This document shows positions 1 through 5,512 of a DNA stretch of 5,519 nt, piece after piece. How positions within the stretch are numbered: the first letter of the stretch is position 1; each line of letters begins with the position of its first letter. This stretch comes from an uncultured Rhodospirillales bacterium (GTDB taxonomy: Bacteria > Pseudomonadota > Alphaproteobacteria > Acetobacterales > Acetobacteraceae), in assembly GCA_903932545.1 (NCBI GenBank), contig CAIZGT010000163.1, forward strand, positions 1 through 5,519, written 5' to 3'. Below the pieces are notes generated by a model. The model ran no database searches. It was not told the DNA's origin and worked only from the letters and a program-made list of their open reading frames with translations. A program made the position numbers and the translations under genes.

Positions 1-688
1 CATCGCGGCGCAGATCGCCCATCACGGGCAACGCCATGTCGATGGATTTCTCTACCGAGCGCAATGTTTCAGCGAAACCCGCTGCCCCCGAAGCACTCCG
101 TTCCAGCCTGAAATGCGTGCTGGCCAAGCGAAGTTGGAATATCCGCCGATCGATCAGATGCACCGCGAAAATCTGTTCGGAGGGTGCATCCCGATCCAAC
201 TGGTTCACCAATTCGTTCATCGCGCTGCTCAGCCGCCCCCCCACGTCGCTCAACGACTGGCTGGAGATCACCGACGCGCGCGACAACTTGGTGAAGCGCG
301 AGACCTCGGCTGCATGCGCCTCAAGCATCCCACCCAATCGCGCGACGGACTGCATCTCCGCAGCTTCCTCGGTGTTGGATTTCAACGCCGTGAGTTGAGA
401 CTGCGCCTGCTCGATCGCCGCACCAACCTGCGCCATATTGGTTTTCGAACCGCTGAGCCGGAAATTGGTCTCAGCCATCTGCACCCCATCAATCGCACCG
501 CGCAGCGCGGCTATTTGATTGCGCGACTCTGATACCGAGACGAAGCGATGCATCCGCGTCTCACTCTCGCGCTCTCGCACGGCAGACATCGCGCTGACCA
601 CAACTCCCAACAGCACCAGTGCTGCGAAGCCGAAGCGGATGCGGGTGGCGAGGGATGGTTGAGCGACGCGGCGCCATGAGATCGACAT
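1..688 (-). CDS. Membrane sensor, probable methyl-accepting chemotaxis protein, N-terminal part (runs off left edge)
   Basis: An open frame of 229 codons reads from an ATG at 688 to the window edge without a stop, so the C-terminal part is missing. The protein starts with a short basic segment (SWRRVAQPSLATRIR), followed by one hydrophobic segment at about residues 18-37 (FGFAALVLLGVVVSAMSAV), which looks like an uncleaved membrane anchor. Residues about 40-229 are polar, rich in Ala, Glu, Gln and Ser, and read as long amphipathic helices. This fits a periplasmic four-helix-bundle sensor. A short TNFRLSG stretch near residue 75 resembles the FLLTG-like motif seen in helical-bundle sensors. 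A second membrane segment, HAMP domain and methyl-accepting signalling domain would be expected past the edge, but none is visible. A histidine kinase or diguanylate cyclase with the same type of sensor cannot be excluded. The start is supported by AGGA at 698-695, six bases before the ATG. It is transcribed in the same direction as the Ldh gene, 86 bases downstream of it. Confidence 0.6.
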   Translation of the reverse strand, partial: MSISWRRVAQPSLATRIRFGFAALVLLGVVVSAMSAVRERESETRMHRFVSVSESRNQIAALRGAIDGVQMAETNFRLSGSKTNMAQVGAAIEQAQSQLTALKSNTEEAAEMQSVARLGGMLEAHAAEVSRFTKLSRASVISSQSLSDVGGRLSSAMNELVNQLDRDAPSEQIFAVHLIDRRIFQLRLASTHFRLERSASGAAGFAETLRSVEKSIDMALPVMGDLRRD

Positions 689-692
689 GCTT

Positions 693-720
693 GATCCTGA
701 GCTAAAGGCTTCTCAGGATC
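693..720 (-). promoter_or_regulatory. Inverted repeat covering the ribosome binding site of the sensor gene
   Basis: A perfect 9-bp inverted repeat (GATCCTGAG / CTCAGGATC, arms 693-701 and 712-720) with a 10-base loop lies 4 bases before the ATG at 688. On the minus-strand transcript the second arm contains AGGA (698-695), the only good Shine-Dalgarno match for the gene. A folded leader would therefore hide the ribosome binding site. The repeat is not followed by a T-run in the minus direction, so it is unlikely to be a terminator for the Ldh gene. It could instead be a protein-binding operator at DNA level. The repeat is seen directly; the regulatory role is inferred. Confidence 0.5.
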
Positions 721-731
721 GCCCAAAACTC

Positions 732-746
732 TCAAGACAAGGTTAA
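732..746 (-). promoter_or_regulatory. Possible CtrA-type box upstream of the sensor gene
   Basis: On the minus strand the sequence reads TTAACCTTGTCTTGA, that is TTAA-N7-TTGA, one base off the TTAA-N7-TTAA consensus of the alphaproteobacterial response regulator CtrA. It sits 43 bases upstream of the ATG of the sensor gene. CtrA is known to control many motility and chemotaxis genes in alphaproteobacteria, which fits the location. One such near match can arise by chance, and no clear -35/-10 pair is visible nearby. Confidence 0.3.
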
Positions 747-774
747 CATGCGCGCCGATTTGGCCGGGAGCGTA

Positions 775-1875
775 TCAGTGCGGCACACTAACACCCAATT
801 CGCGCCCCAGCGCCAACAATGCGGCCCAAGTATCAGCCTGTAACGGGACGCCATGGGCCAAACGGGTGGCGCGGGTGCGCACCTCCGCCTCGCCCGGCAC
901 CAACACCTCAGCACCAACGATCTCAGGCCGTGATGCCTTTACATAGCGGGCATAGTCAGCGGCTCGTTCGGCGAAATCACGCGCGCCGAAATGTGCGGGG
1001 TCGAGATATAGCGAGAACATCCCGTTGCTAATCCGCCCGCGCTTGCCGCCAGGGATCGGTCCCGAGGTTTCGCCACCAGTGAGCACACCGGCCAAAATTT
1101 CGCACATGAAGGCGAGGCCTGAGCCTTTGTGCTCGCCAAACGCCCGCAACGCTCCATCACCCTGTGCCGCATCACGCGGCCCGCTCTGGACCAGGGGCGC
1201 GCCATAGAGCAATTCGGGATTGTTCGAGCGCACCCCATCCGGCGAAATCAACGCGTCCGGCGGCACCGGCTTGCCGCCGTTGGAAGCAACCAGCACTTTG
1301 CCCTCGGCCACCAGCGAGGTTGCGAAATCAAGCAGTAGCATCGGCTCATCGCCCAAGGTCGGCACGCCGATGCAGATCGGGTTGGTCGAGAACCGGCGGT
1401 CCACCCCGCCATAGGGGGCAACCAGTTCGCCCTGCGCCACATTGACGAAATGGATCGACAACAGCCCCTGTGCCGCCGCGCGCTCGGCCCAATCACCGAT
1501 CCGTCCGATATGGCCCGAGCGACGCAGAGCGATCGCCGCCATGCCGGTTTTGCGCGCCTTGTCGATACCGAGATCAACCGCCAGCGGGCCAATGGTTTGG
1601 CCAAAGCCGTAATTGCCGTCCACCACCGCATGCGTCGGGCTTTGCGTGATGATGCTGAGCCCCTGCCCGGCCAGCACCTTGCCCTCCTGCAACCACAACA
1701 CATAGCGCGGGGTGCGGATCACCCCGTGGCTGTCATGGCCGGTGAGGTTGGCTCCCATCAGATGGAACGCTATGCGGTCTGCCTCAACCCGCTCGCAGCC
1801 AGCTGCGGCGAAGATGTCAGCGACGAACCGCTCCAGCGCCTCGGCTGGAACGGTATGGGTGGCGAGTTCGGCCAT
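775..1875 (-). CDS. Malate/L-lactate dehydrogenase family (Ldh-type) oxidoreductase
   Basis: The 366-residue product belongs to the Ldh/YlbC/ComC family of NAD(P)-dependent 2-hydroxyacid (2-oxoacid) dehydrogenases, which are unrelated to classical Rossmann-fold lactate dehydrogenases. Family hallmarks are GHDSHG at residues 46-51, the SGHIGRIGDWAERAA block at 120-134 with the likely catalytic His122, NPICIGVP at 165-172, and GEHKGSGLAFMCEILAG at 247-263 in the cofactor/active-site region. No signal peptide is visible, so it should be cytosolic. The frame stays open upstream to a TTG at 1938, giving 387 residues. The ATG at 1875 is preferred because it gives the family's usual length, has GGAAA about 9 bases upstream, and leaves room for a promoter. 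The physiological substrate cannot be read from the sequence: malate, lactate, ureidoglycolate, diketogulonate and cyclic imine reductases all occur in this family. It is divergent from the HxlR regulator, which probably controls it. Confidence 0.88.
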   Translation of the reverse strand: MAELATHTVPAEALERFVADIFAAAGCERVEADRIAFHLMGANLTGHDSHGVIRTPRYVLWLQEGKVLAGQGLSIITQSPTHAVVDGNYGFGQTIGPLAVDLGIDKARKTGMAAIALRRSGHIGRIGDWAERAAAQGLLSIHFVNVAQGELVAPYGGVDRRFSTNPICIGVPTLGDEPMLLLDFATSLVAEGKVLVASNGGKPVPPDALISPDGVRSNNPELLYGAPLVQSGPRDAAQGDGALRAFGEHKGSGLAFMCEILAGVLTGGETSGPIPGGKRGRISNGMFSLYLDPAHFGARDFAERAADYARYVKASRPEIVGAEVLVPGEAEVRTRATRLAHGVPLQADTWAALLALGRELGVSVPH

Positions 1876-1925
1876 ATGGACGTTTCCGGATTGTTGTTCG
1901 TTATCATCCGAGCCTACAGATTTGA

Positions 1926-1954
1926 TTGCCTCGCACAAGCCGTCGCACTAAGTT
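1926..1954 (+). promoter_or_regulatory. Candidate promoter of the HxlR regulator-thioesterase pair
   Basis: TTGCCT at 1926-1931 and TAAGTT at 1949-1954 are 17 bases apart and resemble a sigma-70 type -35/-10 pair. Transcription would then begin close to the ATG at 1961, which has no Shine-Dalgarno match upstream. This would fit a leaderless or near-leaderless message. On the opposite strand TTGTCA (1976-1971) could be a -35 element for the Ldh gene, but no convincing -10 follows it. Both proposals are weak matches by eye. Confidence 0.25.
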
Positions 1955-1974
1955 ACTTTCATGATAAAAGTGAC
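1952..1974. promoter_or_regulatory. HxlR-type operator (inverted repeat) at the divergent promoter
   Basis: GTTACTTT (1952-1959) and AAAGTGAC (1967-1974) form an inverted repeat with 7 of 8 positions matching and a 7-base spacer. The GTTACTTT...AAAGTAAC layout resembles operators of HxlR/MarR-like winged-helix dimers such as QorR-type sites. It overlaps the proposed -10 element and the start codon of the HxlR gene at 1961. A dimer bound here would block the regulator's own transcription and could also affect the divergent Ldh gene. The repeat is visible; binding by the neighbouring protein is inferred. Confidence 0.5.
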
Positions 1975-2494
1975 AAGCTTTCGCGACATGGAATGCCCCG
2001 TTGCTCGCAGCCTTGAAGAGGTTGGGGAATGGTGGAGCATTCTGATTCTGCGCGACGCGTTCCATGGGTTGCGGCGGTTCGATGCGTTCGAAGTGAGTCT
2101 GGGGATGGCCAGCAGCACGCTGGCCCGTCGCCTGTCGCTTTTGGTGGAGCACGGCATGCTGGCCCGACGGCGTTATTCGGAGCGGCCACCACGTGATGAA
2201 TATGTGCTGACCGAAAAAGGGCGAGATTTTTATCCGGTGCTGCTCGCGTTGATGGCGTGGGGCAATCGCCATCTGGCTGATCCGAACGGCCCCGCGGTAT
2301 GGGCCGTTAACCGCGATAGCGGTGCAGTGATCGAGCCGGTGCTGATCGACGCCAAGACCGGACAGCGCATTCAACTGCGCGACATCAGCCTCGCTCCCGG
2401 CCCCACGGCTGGGCCGGAAATTCATCAGCGGATGGCGCGGGCTGCGGCTGCGCGGCAAGCAAGACTGGCCGAGAAAAACAAGGAGCCCTTATGA
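1961..2494 (+). CDS. HxlR family winged-helix transcriptional regulator
   Basis: The 177-residue protein carries the HxlR signature at residues 10-34: MECPVARSLEEVG, then EWWSILILRDAFHG. This is followed by RRFDAFEVSLG.ASSTLARRLSLLVEHGML (recognition helix region) and a wing with RPPRDEYVLTEKGRDFYPVL at about 76-95. Cys12 occupies the conserved cysteine position that serves as the redox or electrophile sensor in relatives such as YodB, HypR and QorR. HxlR proteins usually bind DNA as dimers and often sense quinones, aldehydes or oxidants. The C-terminal part (about 110-177) is a polar extension ending in an Ala/Arg/Lys-rich tail. The ATG at 1961 is chosen because relatives carry about nine residues before the cysteine motif; an ATG at 1988 is an alternative. 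Neither has a strong ribosome binding site. It overlaps the thioesterase gene by ATGA and is divergent from the Ldh gene. Confidence 0.9.
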   Translation: MIKVTSFRDMECPVARSLEEVGEWWSILILRDAFHGLRRFDAFEVSLGMASSTLARRLSLLVEHGMLARRRYSERPPRDEYVLTEKGRDFYPVLLALMAWGNRHLADPNGPAVWAVNRDSGAVIEPVLIDAKTGQRIQLRDISLAPGPTAGPEIHQRMARAAAARQARLAEKNKEPL

Positions 2495-2970
2495 GCGAGA
2501 CCATTCACCAAACGGCTCGCGCGCTCACCCCCGCAGATGTTGCGGGCATGACGGGGCTCGAGGTGCTGCGTGGCATGATCAGCGGGGTTCTGCCGCCTCC
2601 CCCCTTTGCGCTGACGATGCAAACAATTTTGACCGAGGCTGATTATGGCCACGTGGTGTTCACCGGCACACCCAAGGCCGATTTTCTCAATCCGCTCGGC
2701 ACAATCCATGGTGGTTGGACCGCAACGCTGCTCGACAGTGCCATGGCCTGCGCAGTGCATTCGGCGCTCGCCGCAGGAACAAGCTACACCACGTTGGAAC
2801 TGAAGCTGAACTATGTCCGTGCCATCACGTCCAAGCTTCGGCAGGTGCGGTGTGAGGGGAAGCTGATCCATCTCGGCAAGCAGACGGCGACGTCTGAGGG
2901 GCGTCTGATCGATGCCGATACCGGCGCGCTGCTCGCGCATGGGACGGAGACGTGTTTGATTTTTGGGTAG
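2491..2970 (+). CDS. PaaI family hotdog-fold acyl-CoA thioesterase
   Basis: The 159-residue product shows the PaaI/YdiI-type hotdog thioesterase pattern. It has NPLGTIHGGWTATLLDSAM at residues 67-85, with Asn67, His73-Gly74-Gly75 and the probable catalytic Asp82, followed by the strand TTLELKLNYVRAI at 100-112 and a C-terminal strand set ending AHGTETCLIF. These enzymes hydrolyse acyl- or aryl-CoA thioesters in the cytosol, often to free CoA trapped in dead-end intermediates of aromatic or fatty-acid breakdown. The exact acyl group is not readable here. Residues 1-45 before the core are longer than a minimal hotdog domain. Translation is probably coupled to the HxlR gene: the ATG overlaps its TGA stop (ATGA), and AGGAG at 2481-2485 lies 5 bases upstream. 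The gene is therefore expected to be under control of the regulator. Confidence 0.88.
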   Translation: MSETIHQTARALTPADVAGMTGLEVLRGMISGVLPPPPFALTMQTILTEADYGHVVFTGTPKADFLNPLGTIHGGWTATLLDSAMACAVHSALAAGTSYTTLELKLNYVRAITSKLRQVRCEGKLIHLGKQTATSEGRLIDADTGALLAHGTETCLIFG

Positions 2971-3063
2971 GCTGAAGCCTCAGCAGCATGGGGCTTGGTA
3001 TGAGGCGGGATTACAGGGCGGAAGTGCTGCGCGTCATACGCGGTGCTCTATAATCACAGAGAC

Positions 3064-3089
3064 GGCGGATGACGCTTCGCGTTTCCGCC
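3064..3089 (-). terminator. Strong hairpin in the convergent gap, possible terminator of the pca operon
   Basis: GGCGGA (3064-3069) pairs with TCCGCC (3084-3089), and GACGC (3071-3075) pairs with GCGTT (3079-3083, one G-T pair). This makes an 11-bp stem with one bulged T and a TTC loop. It begins 23 bases after the pcaG stop, where the operon's transcript should end, and faces the thioesterase gene from the other side. Neither side has a clear T-run, so termination might need Rho or the element may simply stabilise the 3' end. A smaller GCTGA/TCAGC stem with a 4-base loop lies right after the thioesterase stop (2971-2984), also without a T-run. The remainder of 2971-3112 shows no gene. Confidence 0.4.
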
Positions 3090-3112
3090 CCACGCAGTTG
3101 GGAAGAGCGCTG

Positions 3113-3643
3113 TCAGATCGCGAAGAACACCGTCTCGCCCGCACCTTGCAGCACGATGTCGAGATGATATGCGGCCGCACCCGTCTTCTTCGCCACCAGC
3201 GTGGCACGGCGTGCCGGGTCTTCGATAAGGTTGAGGACCGGGTCTTGATCGTGCCCGGCATCGCCCTCGAAGTAGATTCGGGTTTGCAGGGCTTTCATCA
3301 ATCCGCGCGCCATGATGGTGAGGCCGACATGCGGGGCCTGCTGCACATTGCCGAGGCGACCGTGAACACCCGGAACCGGCTCGGGGCGCAGTGTGGTGAA
3401 GCTGAAACCGCCATCCTTGTCGGTGGCGGCACGGCCAAAGCCGTCGAAATTCTCGACTTCGGGGCGGGGTTGCCAGATTTCCACGCAGCAATCACCCGCA
3501 GCAGCGCCGGTGCCGTCCGTGATGCGACCGGTGATGGTGATCACATCGCCGGTGGCGCCAAAGCGCGTCAGATCGTTCCAACCCTCAAAAGGGAGGAGAT
3601 GCCAATACGGGCCGATGGTCTGGCTGGCGGTGGTGATGGACAT
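3113..3643 (-). CDS. pcaG: Protocatechuate 3,4-dioxygenase alpha subunit
   Basis: PcaG pairs with PcaH to form the intradiol ring-cleaving dioxygenase that turns protocatechuate plus O2 into 3-carboxy-cis,cis-muconate. The 176-residue protein has the family start SQTIGPYWH (residues 7-15), where Tyr13 matches the alpha-subunit tyrosine at the active-site pocket of the Pseudomonas enzyme. It also has VEIWQPRPE (54-62), FGRAATDKDGGFSF (69-82), APHVGLTIMARGL (103-115, with the conserved Arg113), TRIYFEGD (121-128), DPVLNLIEDP.RRATLVAK (134-152) and the ending GETVFF. As expected for the alpha subunit, the Tyr/Tyr/His/His iron ligands are absent. It is shorter than the roughly 200-residue Pseudomonas subunit, apparently in loops after the N-terminal motif and after the WQ motif. 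The ATG at 3643 is chosen over ATG 3658 because GGGGA lies 8 bases upstream; it follows the pcaH stop by one base, suggesting translational coupling. Confidence 0.93.
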   Translation of the reverse strand: MSITTASQTIGPYWHLLPFEGWNDLTRFGATGDVITITGRITDGTGAAAGDCCVEIWQPRPEVENFDGFGRAATDKDGGFSFTTLRPEPVPGVHGRLGNVQQAPHVGLTIMARGLMKALQTRIYFEGDAGHDQDPVLNLIEDPARRATLVAKKTGAAAYHLDIVLQGAGETVFFAI

Positions 3644-3644
3644 C

Positions 3645-4367
3645 TCAGTGGTCCCCATGATCGTTGCTATCTTCAAACGGCGTGGCATTGCGGCCGCGCA
3701 GCACGATATTGAAGCGGTAGCCCAGCGCCCATTCGGGCATCGTGAGGTCGAGATCAAACCCCGCCACAAGCCGCTCGCGAGAGCCCGCATCGGCGATGCA
3801 CATGTAAATCGGGTCGTATTTCAGCAAAGGATCACCGTCGAAATACATCTGTGTGATCAGGCGCGTGGCAAAGCCCGGCCCGAACAGCGAGTAATGGATG
3901 TGGTTTGGACGCCACGCATTGTGGTGGTTGCGCCACGGATAGGCACCCGGCTTGATCGAGATGTAGCGATACATCCCGTTCTCATCGGTGAACACGCGTC
4001 CCGCGCCCTGGAAATGCGGGTCGAGCGGGGCGTCGTGCTGGTCGCCGTCGTGGTGATAGCGGCCGGTGGAGTTCGCCTGCCAAATCTCGATCATGGTGTG
4101 CGGCACCGGGCGACCGTCTTCGTCCGTCACTTGACCTTCGACGACGATGCGCTGGCCCTGGGCCTCACCGCTTTCAACCTTGGAAATGTCGATGATGCTC
4201 GGATAGCGGCTGGGGCTGAATTGAGGGCCGGTGGCTTCGGTGAGCGAGGTTGGCACCTGCAGCAACTGCTGCTTCGGCGCACGGAACTTGGTGCTGCCAT
4301 AGACATCAGCGTCGTATTCCGGTTGGGTGCCGGGGACGAGAGGACGGAACGCGCGCAGGTCGCTCAT
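3645..4367 (-). CDS. pcaH: Protocatechuate 3,4-dioxygenase beta subunit (iron-binding, catalytic)
   Basis: PcaH carries the catalytic non-heme Fe(III) of the cytosolic intradiol dioxygenase complex with PcaG, at the head of the protocatechuate branch of the 3-oxoadipate pathway. The 240-residue protein has an N-terminal dioxygenase segment, then VVEGQVTDEDGRPVPHTMIEIWQAN (75-99), and all four iron ligands: Tyr104 in TGRYHHDGDQ, Tyr143 in GAYPWRNHHNAWRP, and His156 and His158 in NHIHYSLFG. The spacings of 39, 13 and 2 residues equal those of Tyr408, Tyr447, His460 and His462 in the Pseudomonas putida enzyme. This strongly supports an active site. Length is close to the family norm. AAGGAG at 4381-4376 lies 8 bases before the ATG, and the start overlaps the stop of the upstream fused gene as ATGA. 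The gene is thus the middle member of a tightly coupled operon. No regulator of the operon is visible in the window. Confidence 0.97.
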   Translation of the reverse strand: MSDLRAFRPLVPGTQPEYDADVYGSTKFRAPKQQLLQVPTSLTEATGPQFSPSRYPSIIDISKVESGEAQGQRIVVEGQVTDEDGRPVPHTMIEIWQANSTGRYHHDGDQHDAPLDPHFQGAGRVFTDENGMYRYISIKPGAYPWRNHHNAWRPNHIHYSLFGPGFATRLITQMYFDGDPLLKYDPIYMCIADAGSRERLVAGFDLDLTMPEWALGYRFNIVLRGRNATPFEDSNDHGDH

Positions 4368-5512
4368 TGGTCCATCTCCTTAAACGTTTCCTTGGCGATT
4401 TTCACCGCTGAATTGGCTGCCGGGATGCCACCATAGACGCCGACTTGGATCAACACTTCCGCGATGTCCTGCGGCGTGGCCCCAGTGTTGCGGCTGGCGC
4501 GGACATGCAGTTTCAGCTCCTCATGATGGCCGAGGCTGGCCATCATCGCGATGGTGAGCAGGCTGCGAGTGCGACGGTCAAGACCTGGTCGCGTCCACAC
4601 GCCGCCCCAGGCGGTGCGGGTGATGAAGGCTTGAAAATCACGGTCGAAATCGGTGATGCCACCGCTGGCCCGCGCCACATGCGCCTCGCCGAGCACTTGT
4701 TTGCGAACAGCCATCCCGGCTTCGTAGTAATCCGCAATATCAGGTTCCAGGAAGCTGCGAATTGCCGCCGTCACCGCGTCCGGGAACTCAACGGTCGGGA
4801 TGTGCAACGCCCCCGGCAGCAGCACCAGCTTCGAGCCACGCAGCGAAGTGTGCATCGCTTCGGCGGAGGCAATCGGGGTTGCCATATCGAGTTCACCGAC
4901 GATCACCACAGCAGGCAGGTTCAGTGTGGCGGTCTGGGCAGAAAGATCGCAAGCGGCGATGGCCTCGGCTGCGGCAGCGTAGCCTTCCGGGCTGGTGCGC
5001 AGCAGCATCGCACGCAGGCCCTGGCCGGTGGGGGTGCTCATAAACGGCTCGGAAATCCAACGCGCCATCACCGGATCGACCACCGCTTCCATCCCCTTCT
5101 CGCGCACCAAAGCAGCGCGGGCGATCCAGGGCTCGGGCGGTGGGATCACCATCGCGGTGTCGCACAGGATCAGCGACTTCACGCGAGCGGGGGCTTGGAT
5201 CGCGACACTCTGCGCAATCAGGCCACCGATGGAAAGGCCAGCGACATGCGCCGATGCGATGCCCAGAGCATCCAACACCGCCAGCGCATCACGCGCATAT
5301 TGGCCGATATCGCCTGCGCCCGGCACAACGCTGGTCAGACCGTGGCCGCGCATGTCGGGGCGTATAACTCGGAAGCTGTTGGAGAGTGACTCTGCCTGAG
5401 AGTCCCACACATGCAGCGACGTGCCGAGCGAATGCAGCAGCAACAGCGGAGTGGCACCCGGCGGGCCGGACACCTGAACATGAATATCGATGCCATTTGC
5501 GCGCACAAACAT
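4364..5512 (-). CDS. pcaL: Fused 3-oxoadipate enol-lactonase / 4-carboxymuconolactone decarboxylase (PcaD-PcaC fusion, PcaL type)
   Basis: The 382-residue protein joins two successive enzymes of the protocatechuate branch. Residues 1-about 257 form an alpha/beta hydrolase of PcaD type: HSLGTS (27-32) at the oxyanion hole, DMRGHG (53-58), nucleophile Ser94 in GLSIGG, Asp209 in VGELDMATP and His237 in ALHIP complete a catalytic triad. It hydrolyses 3-oxoadipate enol-lactone to 3-oxoadipate. Residues about 262-382 form a PcaC-type carboxymuconolactone decarboxylase: DFDRDFQAFITR (288-299), AWGGVWTRPGLDRRTRSLLT (301-320), LGHHEELKLH (327-336) and EVLIQVGVYGGIPAAN (352-367). This domain decarboxylates 4-carboxymuconolactone to the enol-lactone, the substrate of the other half. 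Such fusions are called PcaL in actinobacteria. The ATG at 5512 gives a normal N-terminus, but only 7 bases lie upstream, so an earlier start past the edge is possible. It is the first gene seen in the pcaL-pcaH-pcaG operon. Confidence 0.94.
   Translation of the reverse strand: MFVRANGIDIHVQVSGPPGATPLLLLHSLGTSLHVWDSQAESLSNSFRVIRPDMRGHGLTSVVPGAGDIGQYARDALAVLDALGIASAHVAGLSIGGLIAQSVAIQAPARVKSLILCDTAMVIPPPEPWIARAALVREKGMEAVVDPVMARWISEPFMSTPTGQGLRAMLLRTSPEGYAAAAEAIAACDLSAQTATLNLPAVVIVGELDMATPIASAEAMHTSLRGSKLVLLPGALHIPTVEFPDAVTAAIRSFLEPDIADYYEAGMAVRKQVLGEAHVARASGGITDFDRDFQAFITRTAWGGVWTRPGLDRRTRSLLTIAMMASLGHHEELKLHVRASRNTGATPQDIAEVLIQVGVYGGIPAANSAVKIAKETFKEMDQ

Noticed and set aside
36..532. Plus-strand open frames at the left edge (120 and 139 residues)
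   Set aside because: They are opposite to an uninterrupted minus-strand frame that has a membrane segment and helical sensor composition; the minus-strand frame explains the region better.
1876..1938. N-terminal extension of the Ldh protein to the TTG at 1938
   Set aside because: The extra 21 residues have no family support, the TTG lacks a ribosome binding site, and the extension would consume most of the divergent promoter region.
1450..2016. A 188-residue open frame on the plus strand opposite the Ldh gene
   Set aside because: Antisense shadow of a well-supported dehydrogenase, with low-complexity Arg/His/Ala composition and no motif.
1904..2458. A 184-residue open frame on the minus strand opposite the HxlR regulator
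   Set aside because: It shadows a strongly recognised regulator gene and would also overlap the divergent promoter region; no family resemblance.
2963..3712. A 249-residue open frame on the plus strand overlapping the thioesterase end and pcaG
   Set aside because: It is largely antisense to pcaG and shows no domain; the start lies inside the thioesterase gene without a ribosome binding site.
3644..3790. N-terminal extension of PcaG upstream of 3643
   Set aside because: The extra 49 residues overlap the 3' end of pcaH in another frame, look unlike any PcaG N-terminus, and the ATG at 3643 has a good GGGGA site.
3393..4436. A 347-residue open frame on the plus strand across pcaG and pcaH
   Set aside because: It is antisense to two clearly recognised genes with intact catalytic motifs; its translation has no recognisable domain and is explained by the codon bias of the GC-rich genes beneath it.
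4445..5389. A 314-residue open frame on the plus strand across the fused pcaL gene
   Set aside because: Antisense to a gene with a full hydrolase triad and decarboxylase domain; composition rich in Arg, His and Gly, without a domain or ribosome binding site.
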